This document shows positions 46,600 to 59,439 of a stretch of 64,000 nucleotides of DNA, piece after piece. The DNA is from Vanilla planifolia (lineage: Eukaryota; Streptophyta; Magnoliopsida; Asparagales; Orchidaceae). The notes under the pieces are model-generated. The model was not told where the DNA came from. It ran no database searches and saw only the letters and a list, made by a program, of their open reading frames with translations. Where the stretch lies: positions 9,977,958 through 10,041,957 of the forward strand of contig CM043875.1 in the NCBI GenBank assembly GCA_023846275.1. The letters run 5' to 3'. The position numbers and the translations under genes were made by a program. Numbering within the stretch: the stretch's first letter is position 1; each line of letters begins with the position of its first letter.

Positions 46600-48839
46600 A
46601 AGTTCCTCATCATTTTCTTAGAAAGATATAACACATCGATGAAAAAGAAGAGATCCTAATAGCTTCTTTAAATCAAGGCTTAATTATTGGTACTTCACTA
46701 TTTATTATGCACCGATTTAGGTAGGATATTACCCTTTCTTATTGCAGATCATTATTTGGTTTAACGTTCTCCTTAAAAAGGGATTAGTCTATCTTGTTAC
46801 ACTTCTTTTAACATTTGATTTTATCATTAAAATAATAACAACTTTAGTTTATAAAATAAAGTTGTTGTCCTTTAGACATACATTATTCTTATTGAGTGTA
46901 ACTTGTGAGAAAGTGACCTACTTCATTAACCCTCCAGTTGAATTGTAATTCAAGCATGGAATCTTGAATGAATGACCAAAGGGAATAATTTTATTAATAC
47001 TATGTCTTTTTTTAGTTTACTCAAATTTGTTCCTTATTTGTTACCTTAATATTATAAAAATAAAATCTAAAAAAATATAGTAGGATATATTTTTTTGTTT
47101 CTTTTCTAATCCATCTTTCTTGTTATGCTTAGATTTTATTTCAATTTTTTTGCATAAATTTGTTTTGTTTTTTTATTGCTTTTCATGTTGTAGAATGCCT
47201 TCTAAATCTATAATAATTGACCATTTAGATGGATTAGAATAAGCCACAAACCTTAAGATTAAAAAACTAGGAAAGTCTCAAATTAAAAATTTTAATAATT
47301 TTTTTTTAATAATTACTCAACTTGACACTCAATTGTAAGCCTTAAAAAAGAAATCAAATACCCCTACTAAACTACATCATTCTATATCATATGAAGGGAA
47401 TGTTAATAGCTAACATAAGAATTATATGCTTAAAAAGGACCATGATGATAAACCATACAACAAAGATTTTAACTTCAAATTTTACAAAAAGATTAATATA
47501 AAAGTATTAAATTTTGATAGAATCAAGACTTAAACAAATTCATAGATTGGCTTAATCAAATAAAAGACTTTTTCAATTGGTATAAAATAAATGATTACAA
47601 AGGAGTTATTTTTGCAAAAATAAAATTTATTGGTCATGTAAAAATTTATTGGTAGAATATTCTTGTAAAAAAGAATAAGTAAAAGAGTAATGAGTGATCT
47701 AGTAATAAAAGAAATGTTAAGAATAAAATATTACTTAGGACACCATTGTTAGAAACTTCATGGGTAATTCTTAGTTTTATGTCTAACATTTTTAAGTATG
47801 ATTGATTACTTGAATCAATCTAAAAATTTAATTATAAGGATAGTGCATAACTATAATGATTGATAATTAGTAAATGAATTCATCTTAAGATTATATACAA
47901 AACATTATACAATAAATAGAACTTCATGACCCACAAACTTTTGAAGATTTTTTAACCTTTCCTAATTAATAGGAAGGTACAAAAGGCCTACATCCTCCAC
48001 AAACAGTATTAAATATCATACTTCTTCATATATGCATAAAAGTACTTCCAAATTTAGAGCACTATACCAAAACACTTATAATACAAAAAATACATCTTGC
48101 CTCTCAAAACTTATCTTGAAAATTCAAATGAAAAAGACAAAGCATAGTCTTCTTTAAATATCATAAACTTGGTTGCATGTAGTACCAACGTTGAACACAA
48201 ATCTTCTAAATATAAGACAATGCTTCTCTTGAACATAAATTAGGAGAACTTTAAGATGAAGATCAAATTTTATCTAATGAAGAACATGGAGTAGATAATG
48301 ATGAATACTTAAGAATTATGAGGTGTTATTAGTATCTAAAACTAATTTAGAGGATTGGAGGAGAAAAAACATCTTTAGCATATTTGTTATATGTAATGAA
48401 AAGAGATGTAAATTTGTAATAAATGATGGTAATGCTATGAATGCCATTTCTTGACATACTTTAATAAGGGTCAACCTTAAGGTTGAACACCATTATAATC
48501 CTTTTCATGTGAGTTGGGCCAACACAACCTCCTTGTCTATGACATTTAGATATCTTGTTTCCTTAAAAAGGAGCAGTTATGAAGATAATGTGTGGTGTGA
48601 TATTCTCTCTATGGATATAACACATATCTTACTTGGAAGATCATAGCTTTATGATATGAGTGTCATTTATTATGGAAGAGAGAATGCATATGTATTCATA
48701 TTTAATGATAAAATTATCAAACTATTATCCTTAAAACCTCTTGATAAACTTATAATCTAAAAAAAATAACTTGGAATAATACCTACACAACCTCAACACA
48801 AAGGTACCAACCACAAATTAATTATCTTTCTATGAGAAA

Positions 48840-51800
48840 TTTGGAAAAATAAGAAAAATTACATAGGAAGATTGAATTCACAAATGCAAAGGAGATCTAG
48901 TATAAAATCCACGATCATCAAATATGTTTCATATGAAAATGTCTTATAAAGCTTGCTAAAACCTCAAAAAATAAGATTTTTAAAATATTTAAAATCAATG
49001 TTTATTTGGGTAGAGCTCATTAAAACAAGTATAATGACATTTGTTTCATCTTGATTGGATCTAGTTTAAATTATTACTAATTACTTATGTAAATAAAAAT
49101 AAATAATAAAAAAAATTATTTTTATATTAAGTAAGTATGAGTTGAAATAAGATAAAATGAGGCAATGTTATATGACTAAATCAAAGCTATGTAAAGGTAA
49201 CATGAAAGTTGATTTGGAGTTTTATAAAAATATAATAAAATGAAAGTGAAATTTGAAGAAATTAGGTAAGTTATATATAAAAGTTAAATTCTAGTATACT
49301 AAATAGATGTAGGTAACTTCCTAACTCCTAAAATTAAGGAAAAATCAAGATGTTCCAAAAAGTGTACCAAAACTATAGAAAATAAAAATTTGATGAGATA
49401 AAGCTCATTGAGATGAATGCAATAGCTTTTGTTTTGTCTTGTAAGACATCATTTGGATTACTATAAATTACAAATGTTAATAAGTATATATAATAACAAA
49501 ATATTATTATAATACTAAATAAACAAATACTAAAAAGAAAAAGAGAGAAACTCAAGAAACATAATCAAATCAAAGTAATATAAAAATCACATAAGAGGAG
49601 AATCAATGTTTCATAGTCATATAATCAAAACTAAACAAAACTTTTGAAGAAATCAGATAAACTATTTGGAAAAGTTTATTTGCAAGATACTAAGGAGATT
49701 GAGGATAACATTTTGGATCACCTAATTTGGTATGATTAGAAATGTCTTATAAATATAGTAGGATCATAAAAGATAAACTATTTACAAATAAAAAAGAGTA
49801 TTTCATTTGATAGTCTCATTGATATGAGATCAACAACATTTCCTAGTTAAAGATCAAACCACGTTAGGAATTATTAATGATAAAAAGGTAAATAAGCATA
49901 AATAATAATAAATTAATTGCATAAAGCTCATCGATGATGAGTCTAGTATTGTTTATTTCATCTTGATTTGATCTCTTTAAGAATTTTGATGAGTTAATCA
50001 AAAAAATAAGCTTAAATAATAATAAAATATTATTTTAATATAAAGTGAATACATATTAGAGTCAAAAGGAGATACTTTAAGGTAATAAATATAAGAAAAT
50101 TAATCACTTTTAAAGATCACACAAGGGAAGATTTCTAGTTCCATAGCATTTTGACCAAATAAAAAAATATTTAAAGAAATGAGAAAAGTTGGTCAGAATA
50201 GTTGCATTACAAAGTACTAAAGAGATCGAGCATAACATCCTCGATTATTAATTTAGGTTGAGAGAAAAATGTCTTGTACATCAAACCAAAACTATAAAAA
50301 AGTATTTAAAGATATAAATTTGAATAATTAATTGGATAGAACTTGTGAAGATATGTCTAATGATGTTTGTTTTATCTCTATGAGATTTTGTTTGAAATTA
50401 TTATGAATTACTAAAGAAAATACATATTAAAGATTTAATGAAATATTTAAACCAATTTAATATAACCAAATCAAACATATCTAAAGGTTAAAAAAGGAAA
50501 GATTTAGAGTTATATAATAACATAACAAAATCTAAGAAAAAAATTAAAATAAATGATGTGAATTTTGTTTGAAAAGTTGCATAACAAGGTGCTAAAGAGA
50601 TCGATCATATCATTCTCAATTGTTAAATCAGGTAGAAATCAAATTACCTTGTAAAACGTTCCAAATTATAAGTATATAATATTATTAAAAATATAAAAAT
50701 TATTATCTTATTTGTAGAACTTGTTGAGTAGTGTCTAACGTTGTTTGTTTAATCTCGATCAAACTTTGTTTAGAATTTCTATGAATTACCAATTAAAAAG
50801 CTTAAATAATAATTTTTTTATTATTAACTAAATATATAATAAAGTTGAATTGAAATAGTATATTATAATGAAAATAAGGTAATGTGAGATTGCATTAGAG
50901 GAGAACTAGAGTTTCATAATAATATAAAAAAATAATGCTAAAAATTTAAAGAAAAAGATAAATTGTTTGAGAAATTAGCATTCCAAGAAAATAAGGGGAT
51001 TAACTATAACATCATCATTCATCAAATTAGAGATGATTTAAAATTTCTTGAATACCAAGTAGAAATCATAGAAAAATTTATTGAAAAATATAAAAATGAT
51101 TATCTTATTGGTAGAACTTTTTGAGTAGAATCTAACGACATTTGTTTCATCTTTATTGAATCTATTTTAGAATTTCTACAAATTATCAAATTAAAAAAGC
51201 TTAAATAATAATAAATTTGTTTCATATTAATTAAATATATAATAAAACAAAACTAAAGTAATGCAATATAACTAAATCAAAGTAATGTGAGCTCACACTA
51301 GATGAGAACTAGAGTTTCAAATAATTTAACCAAAACAAAGCTACAAATTTTAAAAATAAGATATATTATTTGAGAAAGTTGTATTTGAAGAAAATAAAGG
51401 GATCTACTATGACATCATCGATCATCAAATTAGAAACGATTAAAAATTTCTTGAATATCATGTGAAAACCATGGAAAACATATTTAAAAATATAAAATTA
51501 GAATATAATTATATAGGGCTCATCGAGACAAGTTTAATGACTTTTGTTTAGTCTCAATCAAACACTGTTTGCAATAATATTATATTACCATAGTAACTAA
51601 GCCTAATTAAAAATAATTTGTACTTTAATATTATAGAAATATATTAAAGCTAAAATGAGATAATTTGAAGCAATGTAATTAACAAAATAAAAGATATGTA
51701 AATTAATAATTTAATATTAAGTAACAATAAATGTTAGAGTGCAAATAAGATAAATTAAAGCTATATAACATGATTAAATTTAAGTTGGGTAAATTTCACT

Positions 51801-54310
51801 TGTGAGCAAAATTAGATTTACATAGCAATATAATCAAATCAAAACAAAAAATTTGAAAAGATGAGATAAATTGTATATCAAAGTTACATTCTAAGATGCT
51901 AAGGAGGTGAAATGTACAATCTTGCATGCCAAAACTCTAGAACGAAATATTTAAATGCAAAAAAAGAATATTTAATTGGATAGAGTTTACCAAGATGTGT
52001 CCAATAATGTTTTTTTTTTCATTATAATCAAAACTTGTTTAGAATTTCTATATATAGCCATAGTAAATAATGACAAATAATAAGAAATAAATATTTAAAT
52101 ATTAAGAAAACATATGTTAAAGCTAAAATGAGGAGAATTAGAATTTCATAATAATAAAACTCAACCAAAGAAAAAAAGTTGAACAAAAGAGTTAAATTGA
52201 TTGAGAAAGTTGCATATCATGATATTATGAAGAACAAGTGTAACATCATTAATTGCTAAATTAGTTACAAATAAAAAATTCTTGTAAATCATAAATATTT
52301 AAAAATATTAAAAAATTAATTTTTAATTGAATAATTTAAAAATAGTATAAATTTCCAAGTTATATAAGAACAAAAAATAATAAATTATTATTTAAAATTT
52401 ACATAAATATAGAATGAAATTAAAATTATATAAATTAAAGTAATGTAATATAATCAAATCAAAGAAATGTTAAGATCATAGGAGAGAAGAAACAAAATTT
52501 TACAATACTATAACCAAATCAAAGTAAAAAAAATTAAAAAAAATGAGATTGATTATATAAAAATATTATATTCCAAGTTACTAAAAAGTTCAAGTATAAC
52601 ATTCTTGATCATCAAAATATTTACAAATTTAGAAAGCTTAGAATACATGCCAAAATCATACAAAAAATATTTAAAAATATAAAAATAAATATTTATTTTG
52701 ATAAAGATAGTTAAGAAGTGTCCAATGATATTTTCTTCCTATATTTGGTCTAGTTTTTAATTTTTTCCAATTACCATAATAGATTTGCATAAAAAAATAA
52801 AGCATTATTTTAATATTAAGTATATAATGATACTAAAATAAGATGAATTAAAATAATGTAATGTAACCAAATCATTACAATATAATTATAACATCTTACG
52901 ACATTTAGAGTTTTATAATAGTATTAGAAAATCAAACCAAAATATTTCAAGAAATAAAATAAATTATATTAGAAAGTTGAATAACTAGATACTAAGGTGA
53001 TCGAGTATAAAATTCATAATATTCAAGTAGGGTTTGAACGAAAATATCTTATAAATTAATCCAAAATTATGGAAAAAAAAATATTTAAAAGTTATATATA
53101 AATAAATATTTCATTGGATAGAAGTCATCAAGTTGAGTCAAACTATGTTTCATCTTTAACAAACCTCATTTAGAATTATTCTGAATTACCAAACTAAATA
53201 ATCATAAATAAAAACAAATTATTATTTTAATATTAAATATAGATATTGATGCTAAAATGGAATAAATTGAATCAATGTAATATGACTTAATCAAATTGAT
53301 GTAAGAGTCACAAATCTGTAGAGTTAGTGTTTCATATTAATAAAACCAAATCAAAACAAAAAAAAATTAAAATAATTATTTAAATTATTTGAAAAAATTA
53401 TATTCAAAGAATCTATGTAATTCAAATGTACAATCCTCTTTCATAAAATTATGTATGAATCATAACATCATAGAAAACATGCAAAAACCTTGAAAAAATC
53501 AAATACTTAAAATATAGAATTAAATATTTAATTGGATATAGCTATTGAGATGAGTTCATCAACTTTTGTTTCATCTTGACCAGATATTACTTGGAATTAC
53601 TATGAATTTCCAAATTGAAGAATAAAAAAAAATAAAAACCTGCTATTTTAATTTTTAATAAACATATTTTAAAACTAAAATAAGATAAGTTAAAGAAAAG
53701 TAATGTAAAAAAGCAAATTTATGTAAAGGTCACTAAAGAGGATATTTAGAGTTTCCTACTAATAGAATCATATCAAAGTAAATAATTTAAAAAAATGAGA
53801 TAAATTATATAGTAAATTTGCATTTCAATATGTAAAGGTGATCGAGTGTAACATCCTTAATCGATAAAATATATATGAATCAAAATATTTTATCAAGCAT
53901 ACAAAAACCTTAGAAAATATAATATTTTAAAATATAAAAATAAATATTAAAATGGATAGACCTTATCGAGATGAGTCTAATGATGTTTCTTTTATCTTGA
54001 TCAGACATTATTTGAAATTATTGATGATTATCAAAGTAAATATACAAAAATAAATGTAAAATATTATTTTATATATATATTAAAGTTCAAATGATATTTA
54101 GTAATACATAATTATATAACCAAATTAAGACACTATAAATGTGACACATGATGAGATTTAGTGTTACATAATAATATATTATGTTCAAATATATTAAGGA
54201 GATTTAGTGTAACATCCTCATTAGTTAAATTATGTACAAATAAAAATATCTTATAAAGCATGCTAAATTACTCAAAAAAATATTATTTCTAAAATATAAA
54301 AATGGATATT
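48840..54310. repeat. Degenerate tandem array, about 14 units of ~400 bp
   Basis: A recurring core (best examples GATCGAGTATAAAATTC at 52999 and GATCGAGTGTAACATCC at 53839) appears near 48892, 49334, 49694, 50222, 50597, 50997, 51398, 51901, 52231, 52586, 52996, 53415, 53836 and 54197. A second core (GAGATGAGTCTAATGATGTT and variants) recurs at a constant offset of about 135-140 bases in most units. Spacing ranges 330-530, averaging about 408. Units also share CCAAATCAAA and GAGTTTCATAATAATA phrases. It is extremely AT-rich and units are strongly diverged, so the array is old. No coding capacity. It sits directly between a Gypsy protease region and a broken LINE. Confidence 0.87.
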
Positions 54311-57300
54311 TAATGCTAAACATATTCCATGGTATCTTCCATTATCCTTATCTCATTTTGAGCATCACATTTCAATCCAATTAAACCACAATCAAGTGAA
54401 CTTATTTGTTGTTGCATCTTTTTAGTCATAAAATAAAAGATATTCCTATTAATTGTAATTTTAATTCTTTGTTGGATACATAATAGGACTCTAAAATTTA
54501 CTTAATATGGTTTTGAATAATGTCCTTGCAAGAAGCATATTCCATTTTATAATTCATATAACCAATTATATTTACCATCATTTTTTGTGTTGGTGAAGGG
54601 ATCTAGTTTATCACTTTGTAGCTCTAGTACTTCATCAAGGAATAGAGTGGTACTAATCTTAGCAGAACCAAGAGTGCCTCCTCTTAAAGTTATATGAGTG
54701 AAAATCATTTAAAGATGAGATGTTAGTTATGAGATTGTTTAAAATTATCATTACTAGCTCACTTACTTCTTTCCTCATTTTCAAATTCTATACTTTCCAT
54801 ATGTTTGAACAAATAATAAGTTATAGAATTGTAATGACTTCTCTTTTAGTGGAGTGGTGGTCACCATGTTTCTATCAACTTAGCAATAGAAAAAGTTTAT
54901 TACTTGCATTCTCTTACTAAATTTTGAGAAAAATAGCAAGGCTAAGATACATTATTTTTTCCTTCTTGTAATTGACAACTAAATGATTAAATCAATCCTC
55001 ATTGTGGTTGTAAGGAAATTTATGTTCTTGCTAAAAGTTAAAATTTCTTAAGAAATGGAAGGAGAAATTTAGTATAATCCACATAAGAAAGGAGATTTAC
55101 ACTAGATATTTATCCTTTTAAATCATTTTCCTTGATTTGTGGATAAAAGTTTGTTCTAGAAATTTTTCTAGACTAACTACATACTAAATTTTCCATCAAA
55201 AATTTGAGTCCAATGGTAGGCACTTAAAATATTGCATAGTTTTGTGTTTTTTGAAACCAAATACTTTAAACTTTTTATTCCTTTCAAAGCATCTAATTTA
55301 TTTCCTTTTCTATCTAAACTAAAATATTCATTACTTATTTTAATGGACCAAATTGCATTATTTAATAATAATTTATAGTTTAATACGTTAGAAGCAATGA
55401 AAATGTCTTATAACATTTTAAGGTCCAAACCATTTTTATTCATTACATAGCTAACCTTTTCTTGTTTATTGTTTATTATTTCTCTTCCTTTAGCAAAACC
55501 TAATTTATCCTAAAGAGATGAGCATTGGGAGGATATTGTAATGCCTACTACCAACAATTTGGGGAATAAGTTCTTTGTAAACTTGCATAAATAAATCAAC
55601 TTGAAGCCACTAAATTTGTTAGGATTCTCTTTTGTGGGATTAAGGTTAGCATTGTACTTGAAATTTCTTTAGGACTAGGGGGCCCTTCTAAGAAATCCTT
55701 GTCAACATCTAATTCATCAGGTGTTATAATTTCCTAATAGCTAGTGAATAATTGTCCATTATACCCTTCTTATTATTAAGAACTTCATTGATCCATTATT
55801 AGTGTAGCCTCTTCATTGTTGTCATCTTCTTAAACCACCTATTTTGTTCCTCTATGATTAGAGTGGGAGTAAACTATAGTAGCTTCTCATCATTTGTATT
55901 GTTGATAGATGATAAAAACTATTGAAAGTTCTAACTAGTAGCATCATGCATTTTTTGCTTTTAGTTTATGAAATTACCATGCAATCTTTTTCCCAAATCA
56001 TTTTTTTTCTTTTCTGTCTTTTGCCATTATATGAGAGACTTTTTTTTAAAACTTCTTATAGCCATGTAATTCCTACATTTTGCTACAAATATATTTCCTC
56101 CCTAATCTTTTAAAGGGAGTCATCAACCTTGTTTAGCCTATGCCATATCTCATTATATTGGCATGTTTGAAATAGTTTTTTTTGCTTTTATTAGGTCTTT
56201 GGTTAGTCTGATTGTGTTGAAAATATTGCAAAACTTTTGTTTATTCCATTGTTTGTGATTATCTTTCAATCTTTTTAGTTTAAAAGCAAGAGTCAAAATT
56301 CACAAGCTATTTATATTAATTGCCAATTATTGTTCCACAGTTTGCATGAATATTTAAATCTTTAGCCCCATGATTTTGAAATATAAATTGCTAGAGATTT
56401 GAGACTTATTCTTTTATGGAATGAAGAGGTAATGGGATATCATCATGTCCTACTGCTGATTAACTGGAAATCTATCCAACATTTTCTAGATCCATCTTCC
56501 CTTCCTTTTACCAATCCTTATGAATGTGGGGCTTAGAGAAATAAGTTCCTTTAAACTCCAGAGTCTTATAAAATTTGAAACTTCATACATTCTTTCCCTC
56601 TTTGGGGAAAAATAATACTTCTAGTCATTAATACATGTAAATTTATTAAAATTGTCTCATAAAGGCTACAACCAAATCGTAAGTTCTATAAAGTGAATAA
56701 GAGTATTTTATAGTTCCCTCAACTCTACATGAGCTCTTAACATAAATGAAGATGAAAAATGTAGATCTATTCCATAGTGAACTATCTACTTGCAAATTGA
56801 TTTTTTGTTCTTCATCCACTAACATTTGATACCTCAAATATTTCATCCAAAATACACAAGTCCTATTGGACATATTGAATGCATGGTTGTCAAAATTTAG
56901 CTTCAATTCCAATTGAGAATATTTTTTTAAGCCATAGTGGTTCCATTAGTGTAAGAAGGATGATTTTTTTTTCTAACTAGGTAATTTAACTTGGCTATTG
57001 ATCATTTATTTGATGCCTTACTTGTATTACAAATGGGGATGCCATTCAATATAAGTCATTTGATCAACAACTTGAATGGCTTGGTTGCTTCTATGGGTAC
57101 CACTTAGGTTGTTTGGTTTTTATTAACCTTTTATTTATTTCCTCTTTATACATTTTCTTGTGACATGAGTCAACTCTTCCTCTTTGTATTGGAGTAGACC
57201 CAAATATTTAGTTCAATCCTCTATCTTATCACCTAAATTTTTAAGCAATTGATATTCAATTGTTGTTTGACTTTATTGTCTGAAACGTTTGAACCAAACA

Positions 57301-57690
57301 TTGAGGAAAATTGTCTTTTTTCCTTTAAACTTTCATAAGTATGATGTAATCATTCATTATCTAATATAAGGTTTTGTGTGGCTATATATTTGTTAATTTA
57401 ATTATTTCGAGTTTGTTAAAAGACTCCTTATCTAATGTCCAATCTCATGAAGGTTTAATTTGTTCGCTCACTGAAGTTTGGTATTACGACTATGACTGAA
57501 GGGCTTCTCATATAAGATAGCTCTCTGACATGAGATTAACTAATTGTTACTATGTTTAAGCATTCAATGCTATGTTATTCACTCAAACTAATTTAGTTAC
57601 TTGCAATTCGTCCACTATGCTTACATAACTTGGAGGATCTATCATAATTTGCTTTTTTGAAGCCATTTTCTAATATTTGCTCCATTAAAA
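54310..57690 (-). mobile_element. Second copy of the minus-strand LINE family seen at 19700-24250
   Basis: Plus-strand text runs parallel to the first copy for over 3 kb. Examples are GTAATGACTTCTCTTTTAGT at 54831 (compare 20450), AATCAATCCTCATT at 54991 (compare 20611), and the endonuclease end near 56440-56570. On the minus strand that last piece reads LWSLKELISLSPTFI, matching REL..G..fTW in the first copy. Part of the RT is visible as LGFAKGREI near 55500. Coding sequence is interrupted many times. The left end stops where the tandem array begins, so the 3' terminal part of the LINE (RNase H end and tail) is missing. The right end is approximate; ORF1 equivalents were not confirmed. Confidence 0.75.
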
Positions 57691-59439
57691 AAATCAATGA
57701 CAAGAAACCAATGGAGGTAAATCATCACCTATGTGGTTCATTAAGTGGCTTAAAATATTAAATAGAGCCATTCATGGTCTTACCCAAAGAATCTTATCAA
57801 CCTAAAGCTCTAGGAAACATTTTTAACTTATTCTTGGTCAAAACTAAAGCATTATTAAGTCTTATTCCAAGCACTTCTACTTTCTTTCAATGTTTTGGCC
57901 AGGAGCTTCACTAATCAAAGCTTAATTTACAATGTGTATAAAAGTTCATGAATGTTTTTTTATTAGCTCAACATAAGAACCATCTATTATAAGTTCTTTT
58001 CCTATGGATTATACCTAAGCCTTTAAGCTTAATTCTAAGGCTAAGCTTAACATACATAACCTTGTCTAAGAACCTAAAATTTGAAATTTAACTCTACTAA
58101 AAATTATTGATTATCTATAAAACTTTTACCATGAAGTCTAACCTTAATCTTAGCATTTCTAGCTATAACCAAACTCAATGCTTGCTGATTATATCCCTAC
58201 TTAACCTAGCCTTCTACTATAACCTTAAAGCATGCACTTGAAGAGAAATAAGGACCAAATACACAGTAAAATCATCTAGGTTCTCGTCAGGATTGAACCA
58301 GTGCTTCCCTTCACATAGGAAAGCCATGGTTCCGAAGCAAACCCAAGGCAAAGGGATGCTTGGTCGCAATATTTTCTAGAGTTTTGGCTTTATTTCCTAG
58401 TTCTATTAATTGTTTTAAGACTTAAGCAAAGGTGAAAATTATATCACATGATATTTCATATATTTTCATCCATGATTTTGATAATAAGGCACATATTTCA
58501 ACTTTCTCATACTATAAACTAAAATTGTAGGCATTTTTAAGCACAACCTTAGTGACTCTTGTCAAATATGCATTTCAAACAAATCAATTCATATAAAAAA
58601 CATGACATCAATTCTCTATTTTACACATTGCTTGGTTCATAATGCCACAAAACACTACGTTTAATCATAAAATAATTAAGAAGTAAGCATAACTCTCAAT
58701 CTACATTATCATACATCAATTATGCTTAGTAAGAAGAGGAATTGTATTAAGCATCTTAACTAACAACAAGATATAATATGTAAATGAAGGCTATCTTGTA
58801 TAGGTTATGAGGGCTACATTTAATAAAATTTTCTTCCCCATAGTTTGACAAATTTTTAACATTTGTCATGATAATCAATGCTTGGAAACTAGCAAGGCAT
58901 AAACATTAACATGCTTTCAACTTATTCCACATGATCATGTCTCGATTAAAAAATGTTCTACAACAAAAAATTGTTATTCTGCATTCACATTTTATATGTA
59001 TCTATGATTAAAGCCAAACAAGCAACATGTGATCATGATGTCTCCATTATATTCATGAGAAAATATTAATATAAAGTTTTGGCATGGTTCTATTATAAAC
59101 ATTGCCTAAAAAAGAATAATAATTGACCCTTTTATTTTCTAAACTAAATCTTCCTTAGTCTTGAGTAGAAGAAATTTCCTCCTTCCTAAGCAAGTTTCAT
59201 GAAGAGGAATGACTAGTTATTATCAAAATAAATTTTTCAAGGTTTTACATGCACTTTAGCAATTAATTCTTTTTTCTGTTACCTTATATATTTATTAAAT
59301 ATATTTCATGAACTCAAGGATAATCCTACCTAGAAAAATCATGTAGAGGACTTCTCTTTTGTAAGATCTTTCCTTACTTCAAAGCATGAACAATCTTTCT
59401 TTTTCTTGTAAAAATTAAAATATCATGTATTTTATAATA
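57691..59439. other. AT-rich sequence, possibly including the upstream part of an LTR
   Basis: No gene recognised. A GC-richer patch at 58270-58370 carries a near-match to a tRNA B box on the minus strand, but no cloverleaf. The U3 of the following Gypsy element probably lies in the right part. Confidence 0.45.

Larger units (their letters stand above)
45700..48790 (+). mobile_element. Ty3/Gypsy LTR retrotransposon fossil (LTR end, primer site, gag, protease), broken
   Basis: The plus strand shows, in order: a TATA-like CTATTTAAAGGACC at 46323-46336, an R-U5-like stretch, a decayed primer-binding site at 46588-46599, a gag region starting near 47195 (MPSKSIIIDHLDG) and a retropepsin region at about 48350-48760. 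The protease region is recognised by SWANTTSLSM, WCDILSMDITHILLGRS and YYGRENAYVF, matching the plant Gypsy pattern cDvvpMda.HlLLGRPW ... dGr.N.Ysf. No reverse transcriptase follows; a tandem array begins at 48840 instead. The left LTR edge is not defined, so the start is approximate. The element is old and has many breaks. Confidence 0.72.

Noticed and set aside
58270-58370. tRNA-like sequence (minus-strand GGTTCAATCC, near a B box)
   Set aside because: No acceptor stem, A box or cloverleaf could be formed by eye, and one B-box base is missing.
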